This document shows, piece by piece, positions 17,339-26,300 of a stretch of 38,281 nt of DNA. This DNA comes from CAZFIM01 sp964519615. Its GTDB lineage: Bacteria; Chloroflexota; Dehalococcoidia; GIF9; UBA5629. Where the stretch lies: the NCBI GenBank assembly GCA_964519615.1, contig CAZFIM010000022.1, positions 1 through 38,281 of the forward strand. The letters run 5' to 3'. Under the pieces are notes generated by a model that was not told the origin of the DNA, did no database searches, and saw only the letters and a program-made list of their open reading frames with translations. The translations under genes were made by a program, and so were the position numbers. The stretch's first letter is position 1. Each line of letters begins with the position of its first letter.

Positions 17339-17617
17339 ATGCGTCTCCAGTCTATTCCCGATACCGATAGCTCTGCTTTCCCGGTATATGAACAAACCAA
17401 ACCCGTTGGGCTGCCGCCCCCTGTCTCAAAAGTGATACCTTACGCCGTCCAGAAGTCCGGGGCAGATGAAAGTCCAAAGAAGAAGCTGCGTGCGTTTTTG
17501 GTATGTTTTGCCTGTATCGCATTGGGTCTATGCTTTCTTGCGGCTGTAATAATATACCTTTCAATTGATATAGCATCGACATATATAAAGCACCTGTTCA
17601 ATATTGACGAAAAATGA
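17339..17617 (+). CDS. Small single-pass membrane protein, unknown function
   Basis: A 92-residue protein not recognised from any family: a proline-rich, probably cytoplasmic N-terminal half (residues 1-48), a KKKLR stop-transfer-like cluster, then one long hydrophobic helix (about 52-75) and a short tail. ATG 17339 follows AGGAGGG with a good spacing, and TATAAT lies at 17299-17304, so it looks like a genuine expressed gene. It stands downstream of the padR operon on the same strand but with 237 bases between. Confidence 0.6.
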   Translation: MRLQSIPDTDSSAFPVYEQTKPVGLPPPVSKVIPYAVQKSGADESPKKKLRAFLVCFACIALGLCFLAAVIIYLSIDIASTYIKHLFNIDEK

Positions 17618-17715
17618 ACCAACCCGGCTGAAAAGCTATAGTGTGTGTCGTAAAAACAATCAGGCGGCTGCCTTAGCGTACGGATTTAAAACTGCCTGGC
17701 ATGACATGTGAACGG

Positions 17716-18513
17716 TTATTCCGGTTTATCATTGTTTCGCGCAATCCCAACGGCAAAAAGCGGCTCAGCGGCAACCGCCTTAAGCGTTTTTTCTGCGGCT
17801 TCCTCGCTTTCAGCGGTCCCGCAGATGGTAATCCACGCACCTCCCTCCGCACCCAGCACACCTCCCGCCGCCGCCACTTCCGCCCTCGTGCCTGTCAGCA
17901 GTTCGATCGCTTCCAGTTCCGTAAACACCTCTCCGGGCACCGGCATAAGCCGCAAACCCTTCGCTCCGGGGGCGTTGAGCATCTGTGCCACAGAGTCCAG
18001 GTCCCCCGGCACTCTCTTCTCGATGCCTACCGGCAGGATTATTCTTGCCCGCCGCCCGAGGGCTGCCTGCAGTACGGCTATGATAGTGCCGCCGTCCGGG
18101 TTGCCTATAAGCACGGCTGCACGCCTGCGCGTCATGTCCAGCGCATTGGCGCCTTTGAGAACAACGTCTCCTTCTTTAAGTTCATCGCGGACATCGAAAA
18201 TAGTCTTGCCCTCAAGCCAGAGGCCGTCACGGATAACGACATCTCCCGGAAAACCCGCCTCATCCTTCAGACGCCCGGTAACGGTGGTCTTATAATGAGG
18301 AGGTAATGTAATACCGCGAAAGAACCTTTCCCGCGAAAAACCGGCACCGGCACCTACCGCGGCCAGTATCTCCTCAGCGATATAGCCGTTGGTGGTCCCT
18401 GCTATAATGGCCAGCGTCCCTTTTTTCAACACCTTCCGTATTTCAGGATGCCGCGCCATCGCCTTGCCGATAAGCCGCTTTCCCGCCGCCGGCGTCAGTA
18501 AAAATTGCTTCAT
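17716..18513 (-). CDS. Conserved-looking hypothetical protein
   Basis: A 265-residue soluble protein that I cannot assign to a named family. Visible features are an N-terminal KxxLLTPAAGKRLIGKAMA block, GTTNGYIAEEILAA, a GDVVLKGANALD segment, GNPDGGTIIAVLQAALGRR and a C-terminal Gly-rich part (AAAGGVLGAEGGAWI). The alternating strands and glycine turns suggest an alpha/beta nucleotide- or sugar-phosphate-binding fold (inference). Start ATG 18513 has a G-rich stretch upstream. It follows the flavodoxin-fold oxidoreductase on the same strand by 45 bases, so the two are probably co-transcribed. Confidence 0.7.
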   Translation of the reverse strand: MKQFLLTPAAGKRLIGKAMARHPEIRKVLKKGTLAIIAGTTNGYIAEEILAAVGAGAGFSRERFFRGITLPPHYKTTVTGRLKDEAGFPGDVVIRDGLWLEGKTIFDVRDELKEGDVVLKGANALDMTRRRAAVLIGNPDGGTIIAVLQAALGRRARIILPVGIEKRVPGDLDSVAQMLNAPGAKGLRLMPVPGEVFTELEAIELLTGTRAEVAAAGGVLGAEGGAWITICGTAESEEAAEKTLKAVAAEPLFAVGIARNNDKPE

Positions 18514-18558
18514 GCCTGTTCCCCCCGGTACAATAGAATCTTTAAAGGAGAATAATCC

Positions 18559-19152
18559 TCATAGAGTTTTCCCCAGTTCATATGCGCGTCTTAAGTTCTC
18601 TTCCCGGTATGCAGTGCTCCCCGGAAGCATCCCGCCCAGTATCTCCATCTGCGCCTCTTTGACGCCGATGCCGAGCAGCCGGTCATTCAGCATTATCTGC
18701 CTCATGCATTGGGCGATGCCGGTCTCCTCCAGGTATTCGGCTGTATGTCCCGCAGAACACAGCACCAGGGCTTTTTTTACGGTAATCTGTGTGCCCCGCG
18801 TATTGTCCGCGTCATAATAGTAGGCATAGCCGTACGTCCAGACCCGGTCGAACCATCCTTTCAGCATCGCGGGACAATCGCTCCACCAGACGGGATAGAT
18901 GAATGCCAGCACGTCAGCTTGAAGCACTTTCTCCTGCTGGCGGGCTACATCGTCAGGTACGGGAACCCCCGGTATCCAGCTTACCTCCCGGCGGTACTGC
19001 ACCTCATCCATGAGAGGATCGAATCTCATACGGTACAGGTCGGCTATCTCATATATATGGCCTGCATCGCTCAATCCGCGGATAAAAGCCTGCAGCACTT
19101 CACTGCAGAACGATTCAGCGGAGGGATGACAAAACAGTATATAAACGCGCAT
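18559..19152 (-). CDS. NAD(P)H-dependent flavodoxin-fold oxidoreductase (NQO1/KefF-like)
   Basis: A 197-residue FMN/FAD quinone-reductase-type protein. VYILFCHPSAESFCSEV at the N-terminus is the flavin-phosphate loop, FIYPVWWSDCPAMLKGWFDRV (about 88-108) is the hallmark central motif, and ALVLCSAGHTAEY follows. Members reduce quinones or other electrophiles by two electrons. Start ATG 19152 has GAAGG upstream, and the minus-strand -10 TATAAT lies at 19184-19179. It leads a two-gene unit with the hypothetical gene at 17716-18513. Confidence 0.88.
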   Translation of the reverse strand: MRVYILFCHPSAESFCSEVLQAFIRGLSDAGHIYEIADLYRMRFDPLMDEVQYRREVSWIPGVPVPDDVARQQEKVLQADVLAFIYPVWWSDCPAMLKGWFDRVWTYGYAYYYDADNTRGTQITVKKALVLCSAGHTAEYLEETGIAQCMRQIMLNDRLLGIGVKEAQMEILGGMLPGSTAYREENLRRAYELGKTL

Positions 19153-19420
19153 GACCTTCTCTCTTCAGTGGTGCGATTATTATATATGCAACGCGCATAA
19201 AATTCATTCACTGAACGCGCGGCAGTCAGCTTTTTTTACATAAAACGGCAAATAATAGTAATCGCCTCATAATCCTGTCTTTGCATATTTACTTATAATG
19301 GCCGGGAGCGGTAATAAAAACAATCGCAGCCAGCCTGTAGCATATGACAGTCAAACATGTTAGAATTCGCAAGCAACCAAAAGAGGAAACGGGACATTTG
19401 CTATTTCGTGAGGACGAAGG

Positions 19421-19726
19421 ATGAATAGAGAATTTACCGTGTGCGGCTGCCGGTGCTCCGATTGCGCCAGTTTTAGTAAAAATGAATGTGCAGGATGCGA
19501 GCAGATAAGGGGTAAAGTCTGGTGGGCTGCCTATATCAATGCTGAGATATGCCCCGTCTATGATTGTGTTATTAACAAGCACAAGTATAACGATTGCGGA
19601 GACTGTCCGGAGCTGCCGTGTACATTGTGGTATGAGATGAAAGACCCCACTTACAGCCAGGAACAGCATGAGCAAGGCATCCGCGAGAGAGTCCGGAACC
19701 TGAAGTCCGGCCCGCACCCGCAATAA
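19421..19726 (+). CDS. DUF3795-type Cys-rich protein
   Basis: A 101-residue protein with eleven Cys in its first 67 residues (8, 10, 12, 15, 23, 26, 44, 49, 59, 62, 67), the pattern of the DUF3795 family, which probably binds zinc or an Fe-S cluster. The function is unknown. Start ATG 19421 is preceded by GAGGACGAAGG. It lies upstream of a SAM-dependent methyltransferase on the same strand, with 80 bases between. Confidence 0.78.
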   Translation: MNREFTVCGCRCSDCASFSKNECAGCEQIRGKVWWAAYINAEICPVYDCVINKHKYNDCGDCPELPCTLWYEMKDPTYSQEQHEQGIRERVRNLKSGPHPQ

Positions 19727-19806
19727 CCGCCGGGCTGATTTGTGCTCCTGAGAAAGAGCATACCCTTGTCATCGACAACAAACTGCTTATCTCACGGAGG
19801 AATAAT

Positions 19807-20601
19807 ACGAAGAAATTAGTTCCACTGTCAGATAATATACAGAGGGAATACTTCAGCGTACAAGCCGCATGGGGGATAACCAAACATATGGGCGGGCTTA
19901 AGGCCACAACAAGGCTGATAGAGCTCTGCCGTGTCAGCCCGGGCAGCCGTGTGCTGGTGGTGGGAAGCGGCGCAGGCACCACCGCCTGTCTGCTTGCACA
20001 AAGGTACCGCTGTATGGTAACCGGCATCGATCTGTCCAATGAGATGGTACGGCGAGCAAGCGAACGGGCCCGGCGAAAAGGTCTGGCGGCGCAAACCCGT
20101 TTTCTGATTGCCGACGCACAAAACCTGCCTTTTGAGAATGACTTTTTCGATGCGGTATTATGCGAGTCCGTGAACGCCTTCATCCCGCATAAAGAAAAGG
20201 CCTTGAATGAGTATATACGGGTAAGCAGACAGAAAGGTTATATAGGATTCAACGAGGTAACCTGGCTCAAATTGCCGCCTGCAGACCTGGACAAATATCT
20301 GAGGCGCATTATGGGTGCGGAGTTTTTAACTGCAGAAGGCTGGAAAAAGCTTTTTGCAAATCCAGAAATAGAGGAAATAACAGCGGATATCTATAAAACG
20401 GGAGTATTCAGGCAGTGGTTAGAAGAAATCAAGCAGTTCGATGCTTCTGATTTCTTTAAGGCCTGGCTTACGTTTTTCTCAATGCTCTTTACCAGCAGAG
20501 CGACCAGAAAATTCACCTCCGAAGCACTTTCTTTTCCAGCGAGTATCTTCTGCCTGTTTGACTACTTCGGCTATGGGATCTATACCGGCCGCAAAGGCTG
20601 A
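19807..20601 (+). CDS. Class I SAM-dependent methyltransferase with apparent ACG start
   Basis: Small-molecule methyltransferase of about 264 residues with motif I LVVGSGAGTTA, GIDLSNEMVRRA and a DAQNLPFENDFFDAVLC block. The first ATG in frame is at 19888, but protein-like sequence continues upstream in frame (KKLVPLSDNIQ, then REYFSVQAAWGITKH). A GGAGG at 19796-19800 sits exactly six bases before ACG at 19807, where an ATG would give a conventional Met-Lys-Lys N-terminus. The start is therefore either a rare ACG initiation, a recent mutation, or a base error. If ACG is not used, translation from 19888 would lack 27 residues and has no clear ribosome site. Substrate unknown. Confidence 0.78.
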   Translation, partial: TKKLVPLSDNIQREYFSVQAAWGITKHMGGLKATTRLIELCRVSPGSRVLVVGSGAGTTACLLAQRYRCMVTGIDLSNEMVRRASERARRKGLAAQTRFLIADAQNLPFENDFFDAVLCESVNAFIPHKEKALNEYIRVSRQKGYIGFNEVTWLKLPPADLDKYLRRIMGAEFLTAEGWKKLFANPEIEEITADIYKTGVFRQWLEEIKQFDASDFFKAWLTFFSMLFTSRATRKFTSEALSFPASIFCLFDYFGYGIYTGRKG

Positions 20602-20666
20602 GAAATGTACTCTCATTATTGAGGAGATTATGTTTGTACAGCGCAATTGTTTGCGTAAGCTGCCTC

Positions 20667-20694
20667 TTGACTTCACTCAGGGTTGAACTATAAT
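20667..20694 (+). promoter_or_regulatory. Sigma70-type promoter for the disrupted degV gene
   Basis: TTGACT (20667-20672), a 16-base spacer and TATAAT (20689-20694), 31 bases before the degV start. Near-consensus. Confidence 0.75.
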
Positions 20695-20724
20695 AGCTAT
20701 AGTTATCATTATTAGAAGAGGATG

Positions 20725-21569
20725 ATGAAGGTTCAAGTCATTACAGACAGCACCTGCGATATCCCGCAGGAGACGGTACAGGCTATGGATATCAGGGTAG
20801 TGCCTATTTATGTACGCTTCGGTGAAAAGTTTTATCGAGACGGTGTGGATATCAGTGCTGACCAGTTTTATTCCATACTGACCACTCTCCCTGACCATCC
20901 CGCCACCTCCCAACCCAATCCTGAAGATTTCACCAGCGTGTACAAAGAATACTGCGACAGCGCGGACGGCATCGTTTCCATCCACATCTCATCCCGTATA
21001 AGCGGCACCTGGAACTCAGCGACAATTGCTAAAAAACCCTTATCAGCCGCTGCCCGATTGAGGTGATAGATTCCAAATTTAATTCCGCCGGCCTCGGACT
21101 GATAGTGCTGGCGGCGGCACGGGCAGCTAAAAGCGGTGCCGGGTACGAAGAAGTGGTTCGCGAGGCAAGACGCGCGATAGGACAGGTGCGTATATTCGGT
21201 ATGTTCCAGACCATGAAATACCTGGTACGCAGCGGTAGGGTGAACAAGACCATATCGGCTGCTTCCCGCATACTGCATGTAATGCCCCTGCTTACTTTCC
21301 GTGAAGGAGAGATCGTGCGTGCCGGGCTTGTCCGCACCTTAAGCAGCGGTATGGAGCGTATTTGCGATTTTGTCAGGAATAATCTTCCGGCAAGCGAACT
21401 GACAATAGTTCACAGCGCTGTCCCGGATCAGGCACTCATTCTGAAAGAGCGTTTAGGCCGCTATTTCACTGAGGAGAAGATTACTATAAACCAGCTTGGG
21501 GCGGGGCTGGGCGGCCACGGGGGGCCGGGAGTGCTGCTGGCTGCGCTCAGACAGGCCGGCAGCCAGTGA
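20725..21569 (+). pseudogene. DegV-family (fatty-acid-binding, FakB-like) protein gene, frameshifted in an A6 run
   Basis: Full-length DegV domain split between two frames. The first runs from ATG 20725 (VQVITDSTCDIP, DGIVSIHISSRISGT) and goes off at the A6 tract 21031-21036. The second continues as CPIEVIDSKFNSAGLG through to TGA 21569. Adding one A to the tract rejoins them as about 281 residues, and the repaired junction matches the intact paralogue at 33233-34096 residue for residue in length. DegV proteins bind fatty acids and feed fatty-acid kinase. No other lesion is seen, so this is a recent mutation, homopolymer slippage or a sequencing error. GAGG lies at 20718-20721. Confidence 0.85.
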
Positions 21570-21618
21570 TTTTCCCCTTTCCGCAGTGCGAACGGCCAAA
21601 GAGCAGGGAGGAATACTT

Positions 21619-22150
21619 ATGGCAACACAACATATCATTCTTCTGATAATCAATATACTGGGCGGCGCCGCCGTCATCGGCAGCTACTTCTTCGGACTCA
21701 ATGCCCAGAGCGGAGGGACAAACGTCCTCTGGGGCGGTGTGCCTGCAAGCATACGTCCGGTTTATACCATATCCATGCTTATCTCCGCGCTGGGCTATTT
21801 TGCCTTTCTCTACTACATCTTCTTCCGTATAGACCCGGGTGGGGCGGTAATCGGGGAAAGGATAGGATTCGGCATTTTCTATGCCGTCTTTCTTCTTATC
21901 CTCATACCATCCGCTTTCTGGATGCCGCTCACCAATCTGTATGTAGTCAATCCCTCAACAGGCCTGTGGCTGGCTATACGCGCTGTCCTGATAATCGTGG
22001 GGCTGGCCTTCTATCGCTCTGGCGGTAGTGCTGTTAAACCTGCATGAAAGGTCGGGCGCTGCCTACTGGCTGGCGGTAGCCGGCGGCATTTACTTTGCCT
22101 TCCATACCTTTGTTCTGGATGCCATAATCTGGGCGGCATTATTCAAATAA
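21619..22150 (+). pseudogene. Multi-pass membrane protein gene with a +1 frameshift near its 3' third
   Basis: Unrecognised integral membrane protein. From ATG 21619 (GGGAGG at 21606-21611) it reads through four hydrophobic segments to about 22008, then the frame ends early at TGA with a poor tail (YRSGGSAVKPA). One base downshifted, the coding continues as SIALAVVLLNLHERSG, AAYWLAVAGGIYFAF, FVLDAIIWAALFK and stops at TAA 22148-22150, restoring a fifth and sixth hydrophobic segment. The extra base lies within about 22004-22010. Repaired length is about 176 residues. It may be a genuine lesion, or a base-calling error as with the degV gene just upstream. Confidence 0.7.
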
Positions 22151-22174
22151 GACCGAACGAAAAGGAGAGTTGTC

Positions 22175-22534
22175 GTGGCAGATACCATAGATTTCTATTG
22201 CTGGGCAAAATGAACCACCTGCCGCAAGGCAAAAGAGTTTCTTTTGCAGAAAAGTATTCCCTTTAACGAGCGCGATTTCTTTAAAACCCCCTTCACCAGA
22301 GCTGAGATAGAGAAGCTTCTGGACGGCAAGCCCGCCTCCGATATGTTCAGCTTCAAGAGCCCCAGCTTCAAAAAGCTCGGACTTGCTCCTGAAAACCTTG
22401 ACAATGATAAGCTTCTAGAGCTTATGCTGAAGGAGCCGCGTCTGGTGCGCAGGCCGGTGGTGCGCATCGGCCGAAATGTCTATTTCGGCGCTGACCGGAA
22501 GAAGCTGGAGAGCCTGATACAGAAACAGGAATAG
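22175..22534 (+). CDS. ArsC/Spx-family thiol-redox protein with in-frame UGA: candidate selenoprotein
   Basis: A 120-codon gene of the arsenate-reductase/Spx thioredoxin-like family. GTG 22175 follows AAGGAG with seven bases of spacing. The reading is VADTIDFYCWAK, UGA at codon 13 (22211-22213), then TTCRKAKEFLLQ, FKSPSFKKLGL and the family-typical LMLKEPRLVRRPVVRIG. The UGA takes the place of the first Cys of the CxxC motif (Spx-type CxxCRKA), giving U13-x2-C16. Replacement of a catalytic Cys by selenocysteine is the usual selenoprotein pattern. A SECIS-like hairpin lies 23 nt downstream. Without readthrough only 12 residues are made, and a restart at TTG 22244 would lose the redox motif. 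The alternative is a Cys-to-stop mutation or base error. Selenocysteine machinery is not in this window. Confidence 0.68.
22229..22247 (+). promoter_or_regulatory. SECIS-like hairpin downstream of the in-frame UGA
   Basis: Perfect 8-bp stem, arms 22229-22236 and 22240-22247, with apical loop GUU. The loop begins with G and lies 23 nt after the UGA. As I recall the bacterial SECIS model (short apical loop with a G in its first two positions, 4-16 bp upper stem, 16-37 nt from UGA), it fits on all counts. Confidence 0.6.
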
Positions 22535-22539
22535 CGTTT

Positions 22540-22884
22540 TTACTCGATGTCCATATGTTCTCTTATCGCATCCTGTATCTGTGCCCGAATCCGCCCATCC
22601 TGCAGGGTGCCGATATAGTTAACCATGCGTTTTTTCGAGATTGTCCTTATCTGGTGAGCCATAACAATAGATTGCAACCGCTGACCTGCTTTGCCCTCCT
22701 CCAGTAAAACTTCGGAAGGGTACAGGCGGCGCTGGGTGGATGTCAGGGGAAGTACGGTAACATTAGGCATGGCCTGGTTGAATTCATCATTGCTGACAAT
22801 AAGAACCGGTCTACGTCCTTTCTGTTCCGCACCTGTAGAGGGATCGAGATCCGCTTCATAGAGAGCCCACTGCAGTAAAGACAT
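22540..22884 (-). CDS. MazF/PemK-family mRNA interferase toxin
   Basis: Toxin of a type II pair, 114 residues from ATG 22884 (a GTG three bases upstream is an alternative start). The family marks are QWALYEADLDP, GRRPVLIVSNDEFN (the PemK-like strand and substrate-binding loop), VTVLPLTS and the LQSIVMAHQIRTISKKRM block. It would cleave RNA in the cytoplasm when its antitoxin is lost. The start overlaps the antitoxin stop (TGATG), the normal antitoxin-first order. It converges on the selenoprotein candidate with five bases between stops. Confidence 0.9.
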   Translation of the reverse strand: MSLLQWALYEADLDPSTGAEQKGRRPVLIVSNDEFNQAMPNVTVLPLTSTQRRLYPSEVLLEEGKAGQRLQSIVMAHQIRTISKKRMVNYIGTLQDGRIRAQIQDAIREHMDIE

Positions 22885-23150
22885 CACCCTATTCTCCGGG
22901 CAGTTTCAGCATCGGCTGTTCCGAAAGACTCCTCTACATCTTCGATGTCCTTTAGTAGAAATGTATCTTGCGCCCCTTGCTGCCACATCTTTTTCCGCGA
23001 TAGTCTTTTTAGTTCTTTTACTTCTTTTAACAATGCTTGCTCAACCAGCGCGTTCTTGCTACGCGCCATTCCCTGAGCCATTACTTCATCCATCGCTTCA
23101 AGAATTTTCTCATCCAGATTAAATGTAGCTTTTTTCGTTTTTCCTCGCAT
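22884..23150 (-). CDS. Ribbon-helix-helix-like antitoxin of the MazF-type pair
   Basis: An 88-residue partner of the toxin. The N-terminus KKATFNLDEKILEAMDEVMAQG followed by a MARSKNALVEQALLKEV helix looks like a ribbon-helix-helix DNA-binding domain. The charged C-terminal half (from about residue 50) would wrap the toxin. It has an apparent AGGAG ribosome site before ATG 23150 and its own promoter just upstream. Such antitoxins normally repress their own operon. Confidence 0.82.
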   Translation of the reverse strand: MRGKTKKATFNLDEKILEAMDEVMAQGMARSKNALVEQALLKEVKELKRLSRKKMWQQGAQDTFLLKDIEDVEESFGTADAETARRIG

Positions 23151-23170
23151 GATCTCCTGCTCCGCACTTC

Positions 23171-23200
23171 ATCATAACAAACTACTTCCAGAAATTGCAA
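23171..23200 (-). promoter_or_regulatory. Promoter of the toxin-antitoxin pair
   Basis: On the minus strand TTGCAA (23200-23195), an 18-base spacer and TATGAT (23176-23171) lie about 20 bases before the antitoxin start. Confidence 0.6.
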
Positions 23201-23360
23201 CCCTTTTTTACGGGCTCCCGCAGGAATATAAAATGCCATGTGCTATAACCGTAGCAGAAATACAATATGCAGCACTATTATGTTTTTATCGGAAAAGCTC
23301 CAGACGATTACTTTACTGCAAATTGCCCTCTTCTCCCTGAAGTACACATGCAGTGCAATA

Positions 23361-26300
23361 CTAAGCTGCTTTCCTCCACTCCCTCTTCCTGATATATCCC
23401 CGCGATTCGGCGTATTGCTTGGCCTGATGTACGAAAGCCTGCAGGCGCGTCTCGATGCCGGTATCCTCCTGGCCGTCGAAGGCTATATCCACCCAGGGCA
23501 TGTCTCCGTGGTCCTTGCGGAAAGCATTGGCAAGGGAAGCGACGATCGTACCCGGCAGACAGGTGAAAGGCAGTATGGCGGCAACGCCGGAAATGCCTTT
23601 CCGGGCAAGCCCTGCGGCAGTGCCCATCGCCAGCGGAGGGTCTCCCACATAGTCGCGGTGAATATAGGGAGAGCCGAACTGAAGTATCTCGTGAACCGAG
23701 AGCATTAGCTTTGAATCTATCGTATAAGCCAGCGCATGCTCGTAGTGGGCGGCTATATGGTGCTGGAAGTAGACCTGAATCCATGCTTTAAGAGCGTTTC
23801 GCCGTTCTCCCCTCCACCCACTCTCCTCCAAAAAACGCATGGAGGACAGCTCTATCCATTCCCGCACCGGCGCCATCACGGTCTCCACGCCCAGATTCTC
23901 CAGCCGCTGACGTAAAAATCCGCTGCAGTAGGCATTATCCCGCATAAATATCTCACCCACCACCGCCACCACAGGTTTTCTGGGCACATCCAGCAGCTCT
24001 ACGGCGGCAAACGCCTCGCCTGCCTCCCGCATTACGTCAATCAATCCCTTGCCCGCGTTTTCAACGCCGTGAAGAAGCTTATCCAGGTACCTGTAATAGA
24101 CCTCGTCCGTCTTGCCGGGCTGGACCTCATACGGCTTATGCTCCTGCCTCATCCTGCCCAGAATATCGAAGGCAACAAGCCCCCTCCACGCCGCCAGCCT
24201 GAAGCGCAGGCCCTTGCCCTGCGCAAAATCAGCATAGGAGTTCTTGTTGCTGGGGGAGACTATCTCCGCATCCCCCAAACCCAGCTCCTCCATAATCAGG
24301 CGCTGAAACTTATGGTACTGACCGAAGCGGCAGGGGCCTCCGTGCGAGGGCATGAAGAAGCTTATCTTGCCCGGGTCTACCCCCGGCTCATGCAGTTTTT
24401 TCAGAAAGCTGCCCGTGGTACAGATCATGGGGAAGCATTCGCGCGATGAGGTGTATTTCCTTCCCCATTCCAGGTCTTCCTGATCCTGCATGGGCAGCAC
24501 ATCGGCATCTATGCCGCAGCCGCGCGCCGCTGCGGCAAGCACATGAGCGCCGTCGCACATATAGGGGAAATAGAGCTTCCTCCCCGCCGAGGGAGAGGTG
24601 CGGAAAACGGATATATGCGTAATCTCCTTCTTTACGGCTCCAGCCTCTGCCTCGCCTTTCAAGCTGTCCAGAAAAGCTTCGCAGCGGGTGATCATGCCGG
24701 CGTCCGCGCTGTGCTCATCCACTTCGAGCTGCAGATAGGGCTTGCCCTTCATCTCGTTTCTGACGAAATGTGAGAGGAAGGAGTCCGGCCCGCAGCGGAA
24801 GTTGGTGAGATAGACGGCGTGCAGCCGCCTGTCCCGGGCTATCATGCGCGCACCGGCCAGAATCTTCTGCCCGTTAGGCCAATACATCATGGGGTAATCT
24901 TTATATATCTCATTCAACGCATCCCGCAAAGGCAAAAAGTCCAGCGGTATGGGCAGTACATCGAGGTCTATGAGCTTTTTAACCAGGCTCAGGTTCAACT
25001 CGGGATCGCCCGTATTATAGGGGCGCCCCAGCAGTACTACCGGCAATCTGGAGGCAGGCAGATTATTCATTACCTTACTGCCCTCATCTTGAACCGCGGC
25101 TTCAAAAACAGCCTGAGCTTTTTGCGCCGCGGTGAGCGCGCGGTCAACCTCCCGCTTTCCCGTGCCGAAGGCCTCCTTCATAAATCCGGCCAGGTCGTCA
25201 AGCAGTTTTTTGCGGGAGTAGCGCATATGCAGTGTGGGAACGAGGAATTTGCCCGCGGCCTTCTCGCCCTTCATGGCGCCGCGCACCATAAAGCCGTAGG
25301 CCTGTATCCAGGGGCAGTTATAGTTAATGGAATGGTTCTCTATATCGGCAGGGCTGTCCACTATGAACGGCGTAAAAATATAGTCTACGTCCCTCTCCAG
25401 CAAATCGTGGATATGCCCGTGTATTACCTCCACCGGGAAACAGGTCTCGGCGGTAAGCATGCTGAGCGAGCGGGTGACCAGGGGGCGGTCGGAGGGGCGG
25501 GAGAGCACGACGCGGAAACCCAATTCTTCAAAAAAGGCGCGCCAGTAGGGGAACCACTGATAGTAGGACATCAGGCCGCGCGGCAGCCCGATAGTAGTGC
25601 GCACATCGGCAGCCGCAGTCTCAGGTTCATCCTTATAGTCCCCCAGCAGAATCTTCTCCCGCAGCTCGAACAAATTGGGGATCTCCTTGCGCCTGCGCTC
25701 CTTTTCCTCTTTAACGCCCTGCGGCTGATACTTATCGCAGCGGTCGCCGTAGAAGAGCGCCTGCTTCTGTCCCTCTATCACCACTTTATGCACATCGCAG
25801 TGATTCTCGCAGCCCTGACAGGTAAAACGGCTCATTGTATAAGGGATGCTGCTCACCTGAAACCCTTTGAAATGCGTCCTGCCGCCGCGTGCGCGCACCT
25901 CGTCGCGTGCCAGCATGGCTGCTCCGATAGCGCCGGTAACATCGAAATGAGGCGGCACGGTTATCTTCTTGCCGGTTATGGCCTCGAAAGCGGCCACTAC
26001 CGCCGGATTATTGGTAACGCCTCCCTGAAAGAGGATGCGGCTGCCGATGCGCTTGGCTCCCACCACCTTCTGAATATAGTTCTGAACGATGGAATAGGCC
26101 AGTCCGCCGATAAGGTCATCCTTCCTGGCGCCCTTTTGCTGGTGTGAGTTGAGATCGCTCTCCATAAAAACGGTACATCGGTCGCCCAGGCGCGAGGGCT
26201 GCTCCGCCCCCAACGCGAGCTTTCCGAACTCATCGACAATATTGATGCCCAGCTTCTCCGCCTGCTCCTCCAGAAAAGAACCGGTACCGGCGGCGCAGAC

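Noticed and set aside
21028..21040. Programmed -1 frameshift site in degV
   Set aside because: The A6 tract is preceded by T and is not a classic X-XXY-YYZ heptamer; I saw no obvious downstream stem. A simple one-base loss explains it better.
24819..26147. 442-codon plus-strand open frame opposite the activase gene
   Set aside because: It mirrors the minus-strand coding sequence with strong domain evidence; its own translation is low-complexity and has no ribosome site.
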